Assembly: GCF_001531445.1 (NCBI RefSeq)
Contig: NZ_LQYA01000049.1
Coordinates: 1 to 39,344, forward strand
Direction of reading: 5' to 3'
From: Sporosarcina koreensis
GTDB taxonomy: Bacteria; Bacillota; Bacilli; Bacillales_A; Planococcaceae
DNA length: 39,344 nt
Shown here: positions 1 to 6,574 of the stretch, in pieces
Layout: every line of letters starts with the position of its first letter
Position numbering within the stretch: position 1 is the stretch's first letter
Notes under the pieces: generated by a model
The model's input: only the letters and a program-made list of their open reading frames with translations
Database searches by the model: none
What the model was told of the DNA's origin: nothing
Position numbers and translations under genes: made by a program

Positions 1-556
1 GCACAAGCGTACCCGATCCCCATAAAAAGAGGCCGTTCGTCTGGTTCTCGAACAACAGCTGCAACGAGCCTGTCATGGAAGCAAACAGCAAGGAGATGAT
101 CATCCCCGTCAAGGCGACGCGTACTGGCTCCATCTGCTTCCCTGCCAGGACAACAACGAGTACGGAAGAAAGTACCGCGCCTGCCAATGCAACTAAAAAA
201 GGAAAATCCCCAAGGATTGATGGAAAGAAGATCATCGAAACGACGACAAAGAAATAAGCCCCGGCATTGATGCCAAGCGTGCTTGCAGACGCCAACGGGT
301 TATTCGTCAACGTCTGTAAAATGGCACCCGCAACAGCGAGCGCACCACCCGCTAAAATGCCGATTACCAAACGCGGAAGCCGGAGGGAAAGCACGATATC
401 TTGGATGCGCCCCTCTACCCAAACCTCCTTCAAAAGTTGGGAAACTGTGTAATCGGCTTGACCTTGTGTCAGATGAATAAAGGATAAAACGACCAACAGG
501 AAAAGACCGATGATCATAACGAACAACGATCTTTTCCCTGAAGACTTTCCCGCCAT
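1..556 (-). CDS. FecCD-family iron-siderophore ABC permease (partial)
   Basis: Inner-membrane permease subunit of a type II ABC importer for ferric siderophores. About 185 N-terminal residues are in the window; the rest lies beyond the left edge, so no stop is visible. The protein starts MAGKSSGKRS, has a first hydrophobic segment at about residues 11-28, then the family hallmark RLPR (59-62) and a GxxLxxxGAxxQxxxxNPLASxxxLGxxxGA stretch (about 70-100), followed by more membrane helices. The ATG overlaps the stop of the upstream binding-protein gene by one base (TAATG), which suggests translational coupling. With the binding protein and the divergent ATPase it completes an importer. Start and family are clear; the exact siderophore cannot be told. 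Confidence 0.93.
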   Translation of the reverse strand, partial: MAGKSSGKRSLFVMIIGLFLLVVLSFIHLTQGQADYTVSQLLKEVWVEGRIQDIVLSLRLPRLVIGILAGGALAVAGAILQTLTNNPLASASTLGINAGAYFFVVVSMIFFPSILGDFPFLVALAGAVLSSVLVVVLAGKQMEPVRVALTGMIISLLFASMTGSLQLLFENQTNGLFLWGSGTLV

Positions 557-1542
557 TATTTATTGACCATCGTATCGACGATTTGATTCAACAATGTTTC
601 GGCTGATAGCGGACCTCCATATAACCAAGTGTCTCCACCAAGATCAAACAATCGATCTTCTTTGACAAAGTTCAAGTTTTTCCAAACAGCATTATCTTTC
701 AATTGTTTCTCATATACATTGTCTTCATCTTGAACTGAATACAAATAGTTTGCATCCTCGTACTTCGTCAACCCTTCGACATTGAATGTGCTCGATCCGA
801 ATACTTCAAATTGATCCGGCACGTGCACGTTTTTCAAGCCAATCCTCTCGAGGATTTGGGAAGCCATGGAATTCGGTGTGAAAACGCGAATTTCAGGAGC
901 TTGTGGACCCGTGTAAGCAAGCGTCAAGATGACATCTTTTGTCTTCAGGTCAGCTTTCTCAATTTCAGCTTTCGCTTCCTCATACTTCTCATCTAAATGC
1001 GCCATCACTTTATCAGCTTCGTCCTTCTTGTCTACCGCTTTCGCAATTTCATTGAAGGTCGTCGTCATTTCTTTGTACAAATCAATTGACTCGTCTTCTG
1101 GATACGGATTGAAGATGACCGTCGGAGCAATTTTCTCCAAATCCTTTAGCATTGCATCGTGACGGAAGCTGACCCCGATGATCAAATCCGGCTCAATTGC
1201 AGCAATCGCTTCCAAATTCGGCTCTTGCCTACCACCGACGTCAACGACATCATCATTCAATTCCGCATCGATATTCACCCAGTTGTGGTATTCCTGAATA
1301 TCCGCCATACCCGCAGGCTGCATGCCCAGTGCAAGCAGATCTTCTGCATACGTCCACTCAAGAACGACAACTTTCTTCGCAGGCTTATCAAGCGTTACTT
1401 CGCCGTTCGAACCGACAATTGTTACACTGCTTTCAGACGACTCGCCGCCCGCGCCTTTATCTTCTGTTTTCTTTGATGAACAACCGGCCACCAAAATCAC
1501 ACTAAGAGCCAGCAATAAAAGTGCTTTCATAGATCTATTCAT
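556..1542 (-). CDS. Siderophore-binding lipoprotein (FecB/FhuD class)
   Basis: Extracytoplasmic solute-binding lipoprotein that captures a ferric siderophore and hands it to the FecCD permease. The start MNRSMK is preceded by a GGAGGG ribosome binding site at the right distance; an in-frame extension upstream would run through the Fur box and is not used. The signal peptide ends in a lipobox (VAGC, Cys21), followed by a Ser/Gly/Glu-rich linker. The body contains the TroA/FecB-like stretches around KKVVVLEWTYAEDLLALG and AIEPDLIIGV. About 328 aa, normal for the family. The gene is co-transcribed with the permease, and a perfect Fur box lies 17 bp upstream of the start, so iron repression is expected. 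The ligand is unknown. Confidence 0.94.
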   Translation of the reverse strand: MNRSMKALLLLALSVILVAGCSSKKTEDKGAGGESSESSVTIVGSNGEVTLDKPAKKVVVLEWTYAEDLLALGMQPAGMADIQEYHNWVNIDAELNDDVVDVGGRQEPNLEAIAAIEPDLIIGVSFRHDAMLKDLEKIAPTVIFNPYPEDESIDLYKEMTTTFNEIAKAVDKKDEADKVMAHLDEKYEEAKAEIEKADLKTKDVILTLAYTGPQAPEIRVFTPNSMASQILERIGLKNVHVPDQFEVFGSSTFNVEGLTKYEDANYLYSVQDEDNVYEKQLKDNAVWKNLNFVKEDRLFDLGGDTWLYGGPLSAETLLNQIVDTMVNK

Positions 1543-1558
1543 GTATTTCCCTCCACAC

Positions 1559-1573
1559 TGATAATCATTATCA
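1559..1573. promoter_or_regulatory. Perfect Fur box
   Basis: TGATAATCATTATCA matches the classical 7-1-7 Fur consensus (TGATAATnATTATCA) at every position. It lies 17 bp upstream of the binding-protein start, where Fur would block transcription of the leftward operon. Binding itself is inferred. Confidence 0.93.
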
Positions 1574-1627
1574 GTTAGTAGTGTAATCTTTTCGACTGTC
1601 ATTTGTAAAGTGTTTTCAACAAATAAA

Positions 1628-1655
1628 TGATTATCATTCTCAATTGGTTGAGAAT
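1628..1655. promoter_or_regulatory. Second Fur-like operator next to an inverted repeat
   Basis: TGATTATCATTCTCA (1628-1642) agrees with the Fur consensus at 13 of 15 positions. It merges into an inverted repeat with arms ATTCTCAA (1636-1643) and TTGAGAAT (1648-1655). It covers a likely plus-strand promoter (TTCTCA at 1637, 17-bp spacer, TATGCT at 1660 with a TG extension), so it probably controls the divergent ATPase-FhuF unit. The promoter call is weaker than the operator call. Confidence 0.7.
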
Positions 1656-1717
1656 ATGGTATGCTTCTTAGTATTGAGTTCATTATTTTAGGATTAATGA
1701 AACGGAGGCATTCTAGT

Positions 1718-2542
1718 ATGCACCCTACTATAAATACAAAAAACCTATCCATCGGCTACCAAGATCATCTTCTTTTTGAGAATTTGAATTTGGCGATACC
1801 ACGTGGTGAAATCACCGTCTTTGTCGGAAGCAACGGTTGTGGAAAGTCAACATTGCTCCGTTCGATTGCGCGTTTGTTGAAGCCTTCGGACGGTTCGGTC
1901 TTGCTGGAAGGGAAAGATATCCATTCCATGTCCTCCCGCAATGTCGCGAAAAAGATGGGCATCCTTCCCCAAGGTCCCGTCTCACCGGAAGGATTGACGG
2001 TTCACGACCTCGTTAAACAAGGTCGTTATCCTCACCAATCATGGCTTTCCCGTTGGACTACGGAAGATACGAAGAAGGTCGAGGCAGCGATGGAAGCAAC
2101 GAAAATTAGCGACCTTCGCGACCAGGCGATCGATACATTATCGGGCGGCCAGCGCCAGCGTGCATGGATTGCCATGACACTTGCCCAAGATACGGACGTC
2201 ATTCTGTTGGATGAGCCTACGACATATCTTGACATGACGCACCAAATCGAAATTTTGGATCTCTTGTTCGAGTTGAATGAACAAAAAGGCCGCACGATCA
2301 TCATGGTGCTCCATGACCTGAATTTAGCTTCCCGTTATGCCCATAATATTGTCGCCATTAAAGACGGCGGGGTTTACGAACAAGGAAGACCTGAAAATAT
2401 TATCACTTGCGACCTCGTCCGCGCGGTGTTCGGCATGGAATGCCAAGTATCGACGGATCCCCTTTTCGGAACGCCGCACTGTGTTCCGTACGGTCGTGGA
2501 CGCTGTGTCGTGCAGCAAGTAAGGAGCAATACAGGTGCCTAA
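1718..2542 (+). CDS. Siderophore ABC transporter ATP-binding protein (FecE/FepC class)
   Basis: ATPase that powers ferric-siderophore import with the leftward permease and binding protein. The 274-aa reading from ATG 1718 (MHPTINTKNL) is preferred over upstream in-frame starts because GGAGG at 1704-1708 is correctly spaced. Walker A is GSNGCGKST (37-45), the signature is LSGGQ (141-145) and Walker B is VILLDEP (161-167), followed by a switch-histidine region (VLHDLNLA). The C-terminus has a cysteine-containing tail typical of FecE-like ATPases. It overlaps the following FhuF-like gene by 8 bp, so the two are translated as one unit under the Fur-like site at 1628-1655. Confidence 0.96.
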   Translation: MHPTINTKNLSIGYQDHLLFENLNLAIPRGEITVFVGSNGCGKSTLLRSIARLLKPSDGSVLLEGKDIHSMSSRNVAKKMGILPQGPVSPEGLTVHDLVKQGRYPHQSWLSRWTTEDTKKVEAAMEATKISDLRDQAIDTLSGGQRQRAWIAMTLAQDTDVILLDEPTTYLDMTHQIEILDLLFELNEQKGRTIIMVLHDLNLASRYAHNIVAIKDGGVYEQGRPENIITCDLVRAVFGMECQVSTDPLFGTPHCVPYGRGRCVVQQVRSNTGA

Positions 2543-3227
2543 GCTGAACGACGAGCACATTGCATCGTTGGAACGGTTTGGCGTGTTTCTGAACAGGCAG
2601 TCTGATGCATTTACGAACGCCCAAGCGATCTTGTCGGAAAGAGCGACAGCTGAATTGTTTTTGGAAATTCAAGCATTAACCGGCGCGCCGACTGATGCCG
2701 TAGCAGCTTCCGTTTATATGAGGAGACACGGTTTCTTCATGGCGGGGCTGTTCCATATGCTCAGCAAGTCCAACCTGCTCTATACCGGCAAATTGGAAGA
2801 CATCTCTTTATTCATCGATAACGGGACGATACAGTTTTCCATTCCGCCGGATTCATTCAAGGATGTCCATGACCGGCACGAAGCGATCCTTTCCCTTCTC
2901 GGACAGCACGGACATCCAGTCACCGAATATATGAGCAAGCGCGCGCATATTTCCAAACTGATCCTGTGGGAGAATGTATGGGGTTATTTGCTATGGATGT
3001 ATTCAATGCTTATCAACGAAGAGAACCCTGCTGCACAAAGTGACCTCGATTTCCTAGTGGATGATGAACCATGGAAACCGCATATGAGACGCTCGCCCTT
3101 TAAACAGTATTTGCAGAATGAAGAACCGCTTGAAGCCATGGCAAATTACAAACGGACGACTTGCTGCTTGTTAAAGGAACTGCCAGATACGGAGAAGTGT
3201 CCATATTGCCCGTTAAATAGAACATAA
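2535..3227 (+). CDS. FhuF-like 2Fe-2S siderophore-iron reductase
   Basis: Probable cytoplasmic ferric-siderophore reductase that releases iron after uptake. The GTG start at 2535 follows AAGGAG and overlaps the ATPase gene. The protein is 230 aa. Its last 21 residues carry the FhuF-type cluster motif: Cys210-Cys211, then ten residues, then Cys222-x2-Cys225. That is the unusual CC-x10-C-x2-C ligand set of FhuF. The N-terminal two thirds are divergent, so the call rests on the cysteine motif and on its place inside an iron-uptake operon. It could act on whatever siderophore the neighbouring transporter brings in. A strong terminator follows directly. Confidence 0.85.
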   Translation: MPKLNDEHIASLERFGVFLNRQSDAFTNAQAILSERATAELFLEIQALTGAPTDAVAASVYMRRHGFFMAGLFHMLSKSNLLYTGKLEDISLFIDNGTIQFSIPPDSFKDVHDRHEAILSLLGQHGHPVTEYMSKRAHISKLILWENVWGYLLWMYSMLINEENPAAQSDLDFLVDDEPWKPHMRRSPFKQYLQNEEPLEAMANYKRTTCCLLKELPDTEKCPYCPLNRT

Positions 3228-3274
3228 AACAGCCTACCATACCGTTTTTTCCGGTACGTGCAGGCTGTTTTTTA
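3228..3274. terminator. Bidirectional terminator between fhuF-like gene and hepT
   Basis: The outer arms AAAACAGCCT and AGGCTGTTTT flank an inner CCG/CGG hairpin. An A-run precedes and a T-run follows, so it can end transcripts from both sides: the fhuF-like gene reading right and hepT reading left. It closely resembles the terminator at 5898-5950. Confidence 0.9.
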
Positions 3275-3688
3275 TTGATTTCCCAACTGCAAAAACACCT
3301 TTGTGAACTGTTTAAAATCATCTATATGTTTATTTATTATCGATTCTAAAATATCAAGTTCTAAAGCTTGGTAATCATGAACAGCGATGTTGCGGAAGCC
3401 AACCATATTCATTAATGTTTTTGCAAGATCTGCTTCAATCAAACCCGCTTCGTGTAAAAGCTTAAATGCTTCACGACTCGTTTTTGGAACGCCTAGTTTT
3501 CGCTCGCTCACTACATGCATAGCCAAATCAATACTTGCTTCACAAGCACGTTGGATATTTAACACGATACTATCTTGTTTCGTGAAATCTGTTAAATTTT
3601 CAGGATTCCCTTCGTACACCTCATGAATACGTTTCAAACAGCGCTCAATCGTTGTCGTTTTGTTTAAAATGACATCATTCATCTCCAT
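3272..3688 (-). CDS. hepT: HepT-like RNase toxin (HEPN, DUF86)
   Basis: Toxin half of a HepT-MntA type VII toxin-antitoxin pair; family members are HEPN-fold RNases that act on RNA inside the cell. The 138-aa protein is all-helical in character and carries the catalytic R-x4-H-x-Y motif as RNIAVHDY (Arg99, His104, Tyr106). In characterised pairs that tyrosine is the residue adenylylated by MntA. The start ATG 3688 (MEMNDV) follows an AAAGGGG site; it overlaps the upstream mntA by 14 bp. The reading could begin two codons later. All motif residues are intact, so the toxin looks functional. Confidence 0.88.
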   Translation of the reverse strand: MEMNDVILNKTTTIERCLKRIHEVYEGNPENLTDFTKQDSIVLNIQRACEASIDLAMHVVSERKLGVPKTSREAFKLLHEAGLIEADLAKTLMNMVGFRNIAVHDYQALELDILESIINKHIDDFKQFTKVFLQLGNQ

Positions 3689-4085
3689 ATACGCTACCCC
3701 TTTCCTTAATGTCATTTATAATCACGGCACGTTGCTCATTTAATGTTGCATACATACTATAGGCTCTCATTCTTTGACGGATAAATTCATTTTCATCCTG
3801 TAAATAGATAGGAATGCCTTGTGCAAAGATTTGCATCGTGAAAACCGTATCAATTTCTTTAATATCAACTAAGTCCACGTCTCGCCCGCCTATTAAGGCA
3901 AGCTCATTTGATAGCAGAAAACGATCATAAGATGATAGTTGCTTGTTGCTGAAATAAGCAAGATCAATGTCACTCTCTTCGCGTACCGTATCTTTTGCAA
4001 AAGAGCCAAAAAGGATAATGAAAGCTGGATTGACTTCTTGCTTTACCTTTTCAATAAGTTGTTCTTTAATTTCATTTGTTAGCAC
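3675..4085 (-). CDS. mntA: MntA-like nucleotidyltransferase antitoxin
   Basis: Minimal nucleotidyltransferase that in studied systems neutralises HepT by adding AMP groups to the toxin. The family signature GS-x10-D-x-D is complete: Gly27-Ser28 then Asp39-x-Asp41 (ESDIDLAYFS), followed by a third acidic patch RDVDLVD. The start is uncertain. GTG at 4085 is chosen because AAGGCGG stands just upstream; a GTG at 4094 lies within that same site and would add three residues. The antitoxin comes first and overlaps its toxin, as in other HepT-MntA operons. AT-rich composition and the lack of synteny suggest it was acquired horizontally. Confidence 0.87.
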   Translation of the reverse strand: MLTNEIKEQLIEKVKQEVNPAFIILFGSFAKDTVREESDIDLAYFSNKQLSSYDRFLLSNELALIGGRDVDLVDIKEIDTVFTMQIFAQGIPIYLQDENEFIRQRMRAYSMYATLNEQRAVIINDIKERGSVYGDE

Positions 4086-4302
4086 ACATATCACCGCCTT
4101 ACAAATAGTATAAGTGTTTATGGAAAAAACTGCACTTCGAGAATCACATCAGCCGTGAGGGTTCAAACCCATGCCAGTTCAAAGGATTAAGTATCCTTGA
4201 CCCGTTGCTGCTTTAACGCAATCATAGTAGAAAAGTGTATTTTTTTAACGAACAGGGGAATATATATAAATATATACAAACGATTCTGGAGGAGATATCA
4301 TT
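4086..4302. other. Divergent intergenic region between the two TA modules
   Basis: No gene is visible. An inverted repeat (AAGGAT/ATCCTT at about 4182-4198) lies near the middle. An AT-rich stretch of alternating TA (about 4259-4277) sits just before the mazE ribosome binding site, where an operator or -10 region would be expected. A TATACT hexamer at about 4108-4113 on the minus strand may be the mntA -10, but no good -35 accompanies it. Confidence 0.4.
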
Positions 4303-4569
4303 GTGGAAACGAATAAAAAAGAGGTGTTGGCTATGACGACGACTGCACAAAAATGGGGAGGAAGTATAGGCGTTCGTATTCCCCAAAGGATAGCAAAGAA
4401 ATACGGTGTCGTTAATGGTACACAACTAGAGATCTCAGATGATGGTGAAAGAATCATCATTAGACCTGTTGAAAATGAGTTCACGTTGGAAGAATTACTA
4501 GCACAATGTGAAGGTGGCAACCCCCACCAGGAGTTTTTTAGTGAGCCTGCCGGAAGGGAAGAAATATAA
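4303..4569 (+). CDS. mazE: MazE/AbrB-fold antitoxin
   Basis: DNA-binding antitoxin with an N-terminal swapped-hairpin AbrB/MazE fold (QKWGGSIGVRIPQRIAKKYGV, then LEISDDGERIIIRPV) and an acidic C-terminal tail (about residues 58-88) that would wrap around the MazF toxin. The GTG at 4303 has the best ribosome site (GGAGGAG, 8 bp away). An ATG at 4333, which gives MTTTAQKWGG and has its own AGAGGTG, matches the usual family N-terminus and is a serious alternative. It stops three bases before the mazF start. MazE-MazF complexes usually repress their own promoter. Confidence 0.88.
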   Translation: METNKKEVLAMTTTAQKWGGSIGVRIPQRIAKKYGVVNGTQLEISDDGERIIIRPVENEFTLEELLAQCEGGNPHQEFFSEPAGREEI

Positions 4570-4572
4570 CAG

Positions 4573-4899
4573 ATGCAAATTCCAGACAGAGGAGATATTA
4601 TTTACTTGGATTGCAATCCTCAAACGGGTAGAGAGCAAGCTGGGAGAAGACCTGCGATTGTATTATCCCCTAAGAGATTCAATGAAACAACCGGCTATGC
4701 ATCTGTATGTCCGATAAGCAATACAACAAGACAATGGGGCTTTCATGTTCATTTGCCTGAGGGTTTAGAAGTTGAAGGTGTAGTAATCCTTGATCAATTG
4801 AAAAATCTAGATTTTCGTGCTAGAAATGCAACAATAAAAGAAAAAGTTCCTGATGATGTGATTGAACTATGCTTAAAAAAGATCAGAACATTTTTATGA
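4573..4899 (+). CDS. mazF: MazF/PemK-family mRNA interferase toxin
   Basis: Sequence-specific endoribonuclease toxin, 108 aa, typical length. The family landmarks are present: the N-terminal PDRGDIIYLDCNP strand-loop, then GREQAGRRPAIVLSP with the conserved Arg and Pro, PISNTTR in the middle, and DQLKNLD near the third quarter. It starts three bases after mazE ends and is followed at once by a strong terminator, so the pair is a self-contained cassette. Nothing suggests inactivation. The cleavage sequence cannot be predicted from this. Confidence 0.92.
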   Translation: MQIPDRGDIIYLDCNPQTGREQAGRRPAIVLSPKRFNETTGYASVCPISNTTRQWGFHVHLPEGLEVEGVVILDQLKNLDFRARNATIKEKVPDDVIELCLKKIRTFL

Positions 4900-4936
4900 A
4901 AAAAGGTATTTCCGAGATTTGGGAATTACCTTTTTT
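4899..4936 (+). terminator. Terminator after mazF
   Basis: The arms AAAAAAGGTA and TACCTTTTTT, extended by TTCC/GGGA pairing across a short loop, give a stable hairpin with runs of A before and T after it. It begins at the mazF stop codon. Confidence 0.88.
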
Positions 4937-4972
4937 CATTGCGATCTACAACTATAAAAAATGCTGGTACAG

Positions 4973-5194
4973 GATTGGAGCGATGCAGTAGGATTTCACT
5001 TGCTCGGTTTGGCCGGGCACCCATTCGACCGCTTTTTCAAGTTTTTCGATGATGAGGGTGCGGCCTGCCAATACTTCTTCCACATCGGGTGTCAGTTGGC
5101 GGTTCAAATAATCTTTTTTCGATAATCCGGATACGGCGATCATTTCATCCCTGTCACTGAACAAGGCAGGTGTTCCGAGGGTTTCGCATAGGGT
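4973..5194 (-). pseudogene. Broken duplicate of spoVT (middle part only)
   Basis: A 222-bp segment aligns without gaps to spoVT at 6073-6294, always offset by exactly 1100 bp; positions 5096-5160 are identical to 6196-6260 over 65 bases. It encodes the stretch from about TLCETLGTPAL through KSYCIAPI, which is the linker and first part of the GAF-like domain. The N-terminal AbrB-type DNA-binding domain is missing, and the frame runs into unrelated sequence after IAPI. The local start MFSDRDE has no ribosome site. It is a relic of a duplication or recombination event and is not expected to be functional. Confidence 0.9.
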
Positions 5195-5326
5195 GTAACT
5201 CCATTATTTACAACGGCTGCAAATATAACAAACTGGCACTGGTATTTAAGAGATGATAATTTTGTAGAACACTATGGTAATATCAAGTTATATCATAACA
5301 GTTTGCCAAAATGGGGTGCTGAGTAA
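5192..5326 (+). pseudogene. 44-codon C-terminal remnant of a lost gene
   Basis: An open frame with no start codon begins at the right edge of the spoVT relic (an in-frame TAG sits at 5189-5191). It runs GVTPLFTTAANITNW... to ...LYHNSLPKWGAE and stops one base before the likely TTG start of the next gene. The tight stop-to-start spacing and Trp/Tyr/His-rich composition suggest the genuine 3' end of a gene once co-transcribed with its neighbour. The family is not recognised. A toxin tail ahead of its immunity gene would fit this layout, but that is a guess. Confidence 0.5.
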
Positions 5327-5327
5327 T

Positions 5328-5888
5328 TTGAAGACTGTATTCCTTCTAAGTTATGGATGTGATTTAGACCATAATAATATTGACTATTTAGTGAAGGAAC
5401 GCCTTAAACCTTTTGCAAGATGTGAGGGAAACATATTGAACAAGAAAGTTTCACGACACCCAGAAATTCTTTTTATGTACGATGTTTACGATGTCAATCT
5501 GAATAAGCATGTGGACAATAAATATTACTTGGAAGAGTTTTTGATTAATGAAGCACATTTTCAAGCATTTGAGTATTCCCTTTCCAAATTAAAGGGCCAT
5601 CATATTCAATGCCGACCTTTTGCACGTGGGCATTATGAACTTTCTATTAATGGCAAAAAATATTCCACACGCGTCTATCAAACGGCTGCAAACGACAAAG
5701 AATTGTTCTTTTTTGATGAGGAGGCAATTCATAATACTCGTCTTAGAGAAAAAAATCATGAACTGCCAATTGAACTTCAATGGCTGATTTTACCTAAAGA
5801 TATAGACCAAACAGAAAGAGAAACCGCCATTTTCGATTGGATAAACGAAGTTCTAAATTTTATAGGTCAAATGAAGATAAAGCAATGA
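5328..5888 (+). CDS. Unrecognised 186-aa protein (possible immunity or partner protein)
   Basis: I do not recognise the family. The best start is TTG 5328 (MKTVFLLSYG), because a GGGGTG site precedes it and it begins one base after the stop of the upstream remnant. An ATG at 5274 in the same frame has no ribosome site. The protein appears soluble: no signal peptide and no membrane segment. It has a hydrophobic first strand, an acidic and basic middle, and a C-terminal stretch DWINEVLNFIG that may be a helix. Its stop lies just before the terminator it shares with spoVT. Context (truncated gene tail before it, TA modules beside it) would suit a leftover immunity protein. Function unproven. Confidence 0.6.
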   Translation: MKTVFLLSYGCDLDHNNIDYLVKERLKPFARCEGNILNKKVSRHPEILFMYDVYDVNLNKHVDNKYYLEEFLINEAHFQAFEYSLSKLKGHHIQCRPFARGHYELSINGKKYSTRVYQTAANDKELFFFDEEAIHNTRLREKNHELPIELQWLILPKDIDQTERETAIFDWINEVLNFIGQMKIKQ

Positions 5889-5897
5889 ACTGTATTG

Positions 5898-5950
5898 CAA
5901 AAAAACAGCCCACCCACCCCGATTCTTCTCGGTGCGTGCAGGCTGTTTTT
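5898..5950. terminator. Bidirectional terminator between orphan gene and spoVT
   Basis: An A-run with AACAGCC pairs with GGCTGTT and a T-run, around an inner ACCCCGA/TCGGTGC stem. It ends spoVT on the minus strand and the orphan gene on the plus strand. It shares the AAAACAGCC start and the CGTGCAGGCTGTTTTT end with the terminator at 3228-3274, 2.7 kb away. Confidence 0.9.
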
Positions 5951-6486
5951 CATTGCTCCATTTGTTTCGCCAAAAAATGTGCTGCAGTTTCGGCTGCTTT
6001 TTGTTCGGCTTCTCCGATAAAATGGACTTTCGATAGTAAATAGACGGCGCCGATTGTGTCCCCGCCCGCTACGATTGGGGCGATGCAGTAGGATTTCACT
6101 TGCTCGACTTGTCCGGGCACCCATTCCACTGCCTTTTCAAGCTTTTCCGTAACGATGGTGCGGCCCTTTAAAATGTCTTCCACGTCCGGTGCCAATTGGC
6201 GGTTCAAATAATCTTTTTTCGATAATCCGGATACGGCGATCATTTCATCCCTGTCACTGATCAGGGCGGGTGTTCCGAGGGTTTCGTATAGTGTTTCTGC
6301 GTACTCTTTCGCAAATTGACCGAGCTCGGAAATAGGAGAATATTTCTTTAGAATAACCTCGCCATCCCTGTCGGTGAAGATTTCAAGCGGATCGCCCTCA
6401 CGTATGCGAAGCGTCCGTCTGATCTCTTTCGGGATGACCACCCTACCCAGATCATCAATTCTGCGCACGATTCCTGTTGCTTTCAT
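5950..6486 (-). CDS. spoVT: Stage V sporulation transcription factor SpoVT
   Basis: Forespore regulator that tunes sigma-G genes. At 178 aa it has the same length as the B. subtilis protein. Residues 1-52 form the AbrB-like DNA-binding domain (MKATGIVRRIDDLGRVVIPK, then LEIFTDRDGEVILKKY). The remainder is the GAF-like signal domain. The start ATG 6486 has a GTGAGG site upstream. A textbook sigma-G promoter lies at 6535-6564. It is downstream of mfd, as in B. subtilis, but the genes that normally follow (yabM and yabN) are replaced here by the accessory island. Confidence 0.97.
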   Translation of the reverse strand: MKATGIVRRIDDLGRVVIPKEIRRTLRIREGDPLEIFTDRDGEVILKKYSPISELGQFAKEYAETLYETLGTPALISDRDEMIAVSGLSKKDYLNRQLAPDVEDILKGRTIVTEKLEKAVEWVPGQVEQVKSYCIAPIVAGGDTIGAVYLLSKVHFIGEAEQKAAETAAHFLAKQMEQ

Positions 6487-6534
6487 GCATGATGCCTCAC
6501 TTTCCAAAAATTAAAACCGTCTTCCGTTCGGATA

Positions 6535-6564
6535 TAGTATGCATCATGCTTGGACATTTTATGC
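6535..6564 (-). promoter_or_regulatory. Sigma-G promoter of spoVT
   Basis: Reading leftwards, GCATA (6560-6564) and CATACTA (6535-6541) are separated by exactly 18 bp. This matches the sigma-G consensus (GHATR, 18 bp, CATnHTA) at every defined position and lies 49 bp before the spoVT start. Confidence 0.9.
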
Positions 6565-6574
6565 AACAGTTCCT

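Noticed and set aside
4150..4180. tRNA T-arm (GAGGGTTCAAACCC)
   Set aside because: The five-base stem does not close after a seven-base loop, and no acceptor, D or anticodon arm can be formed around it.
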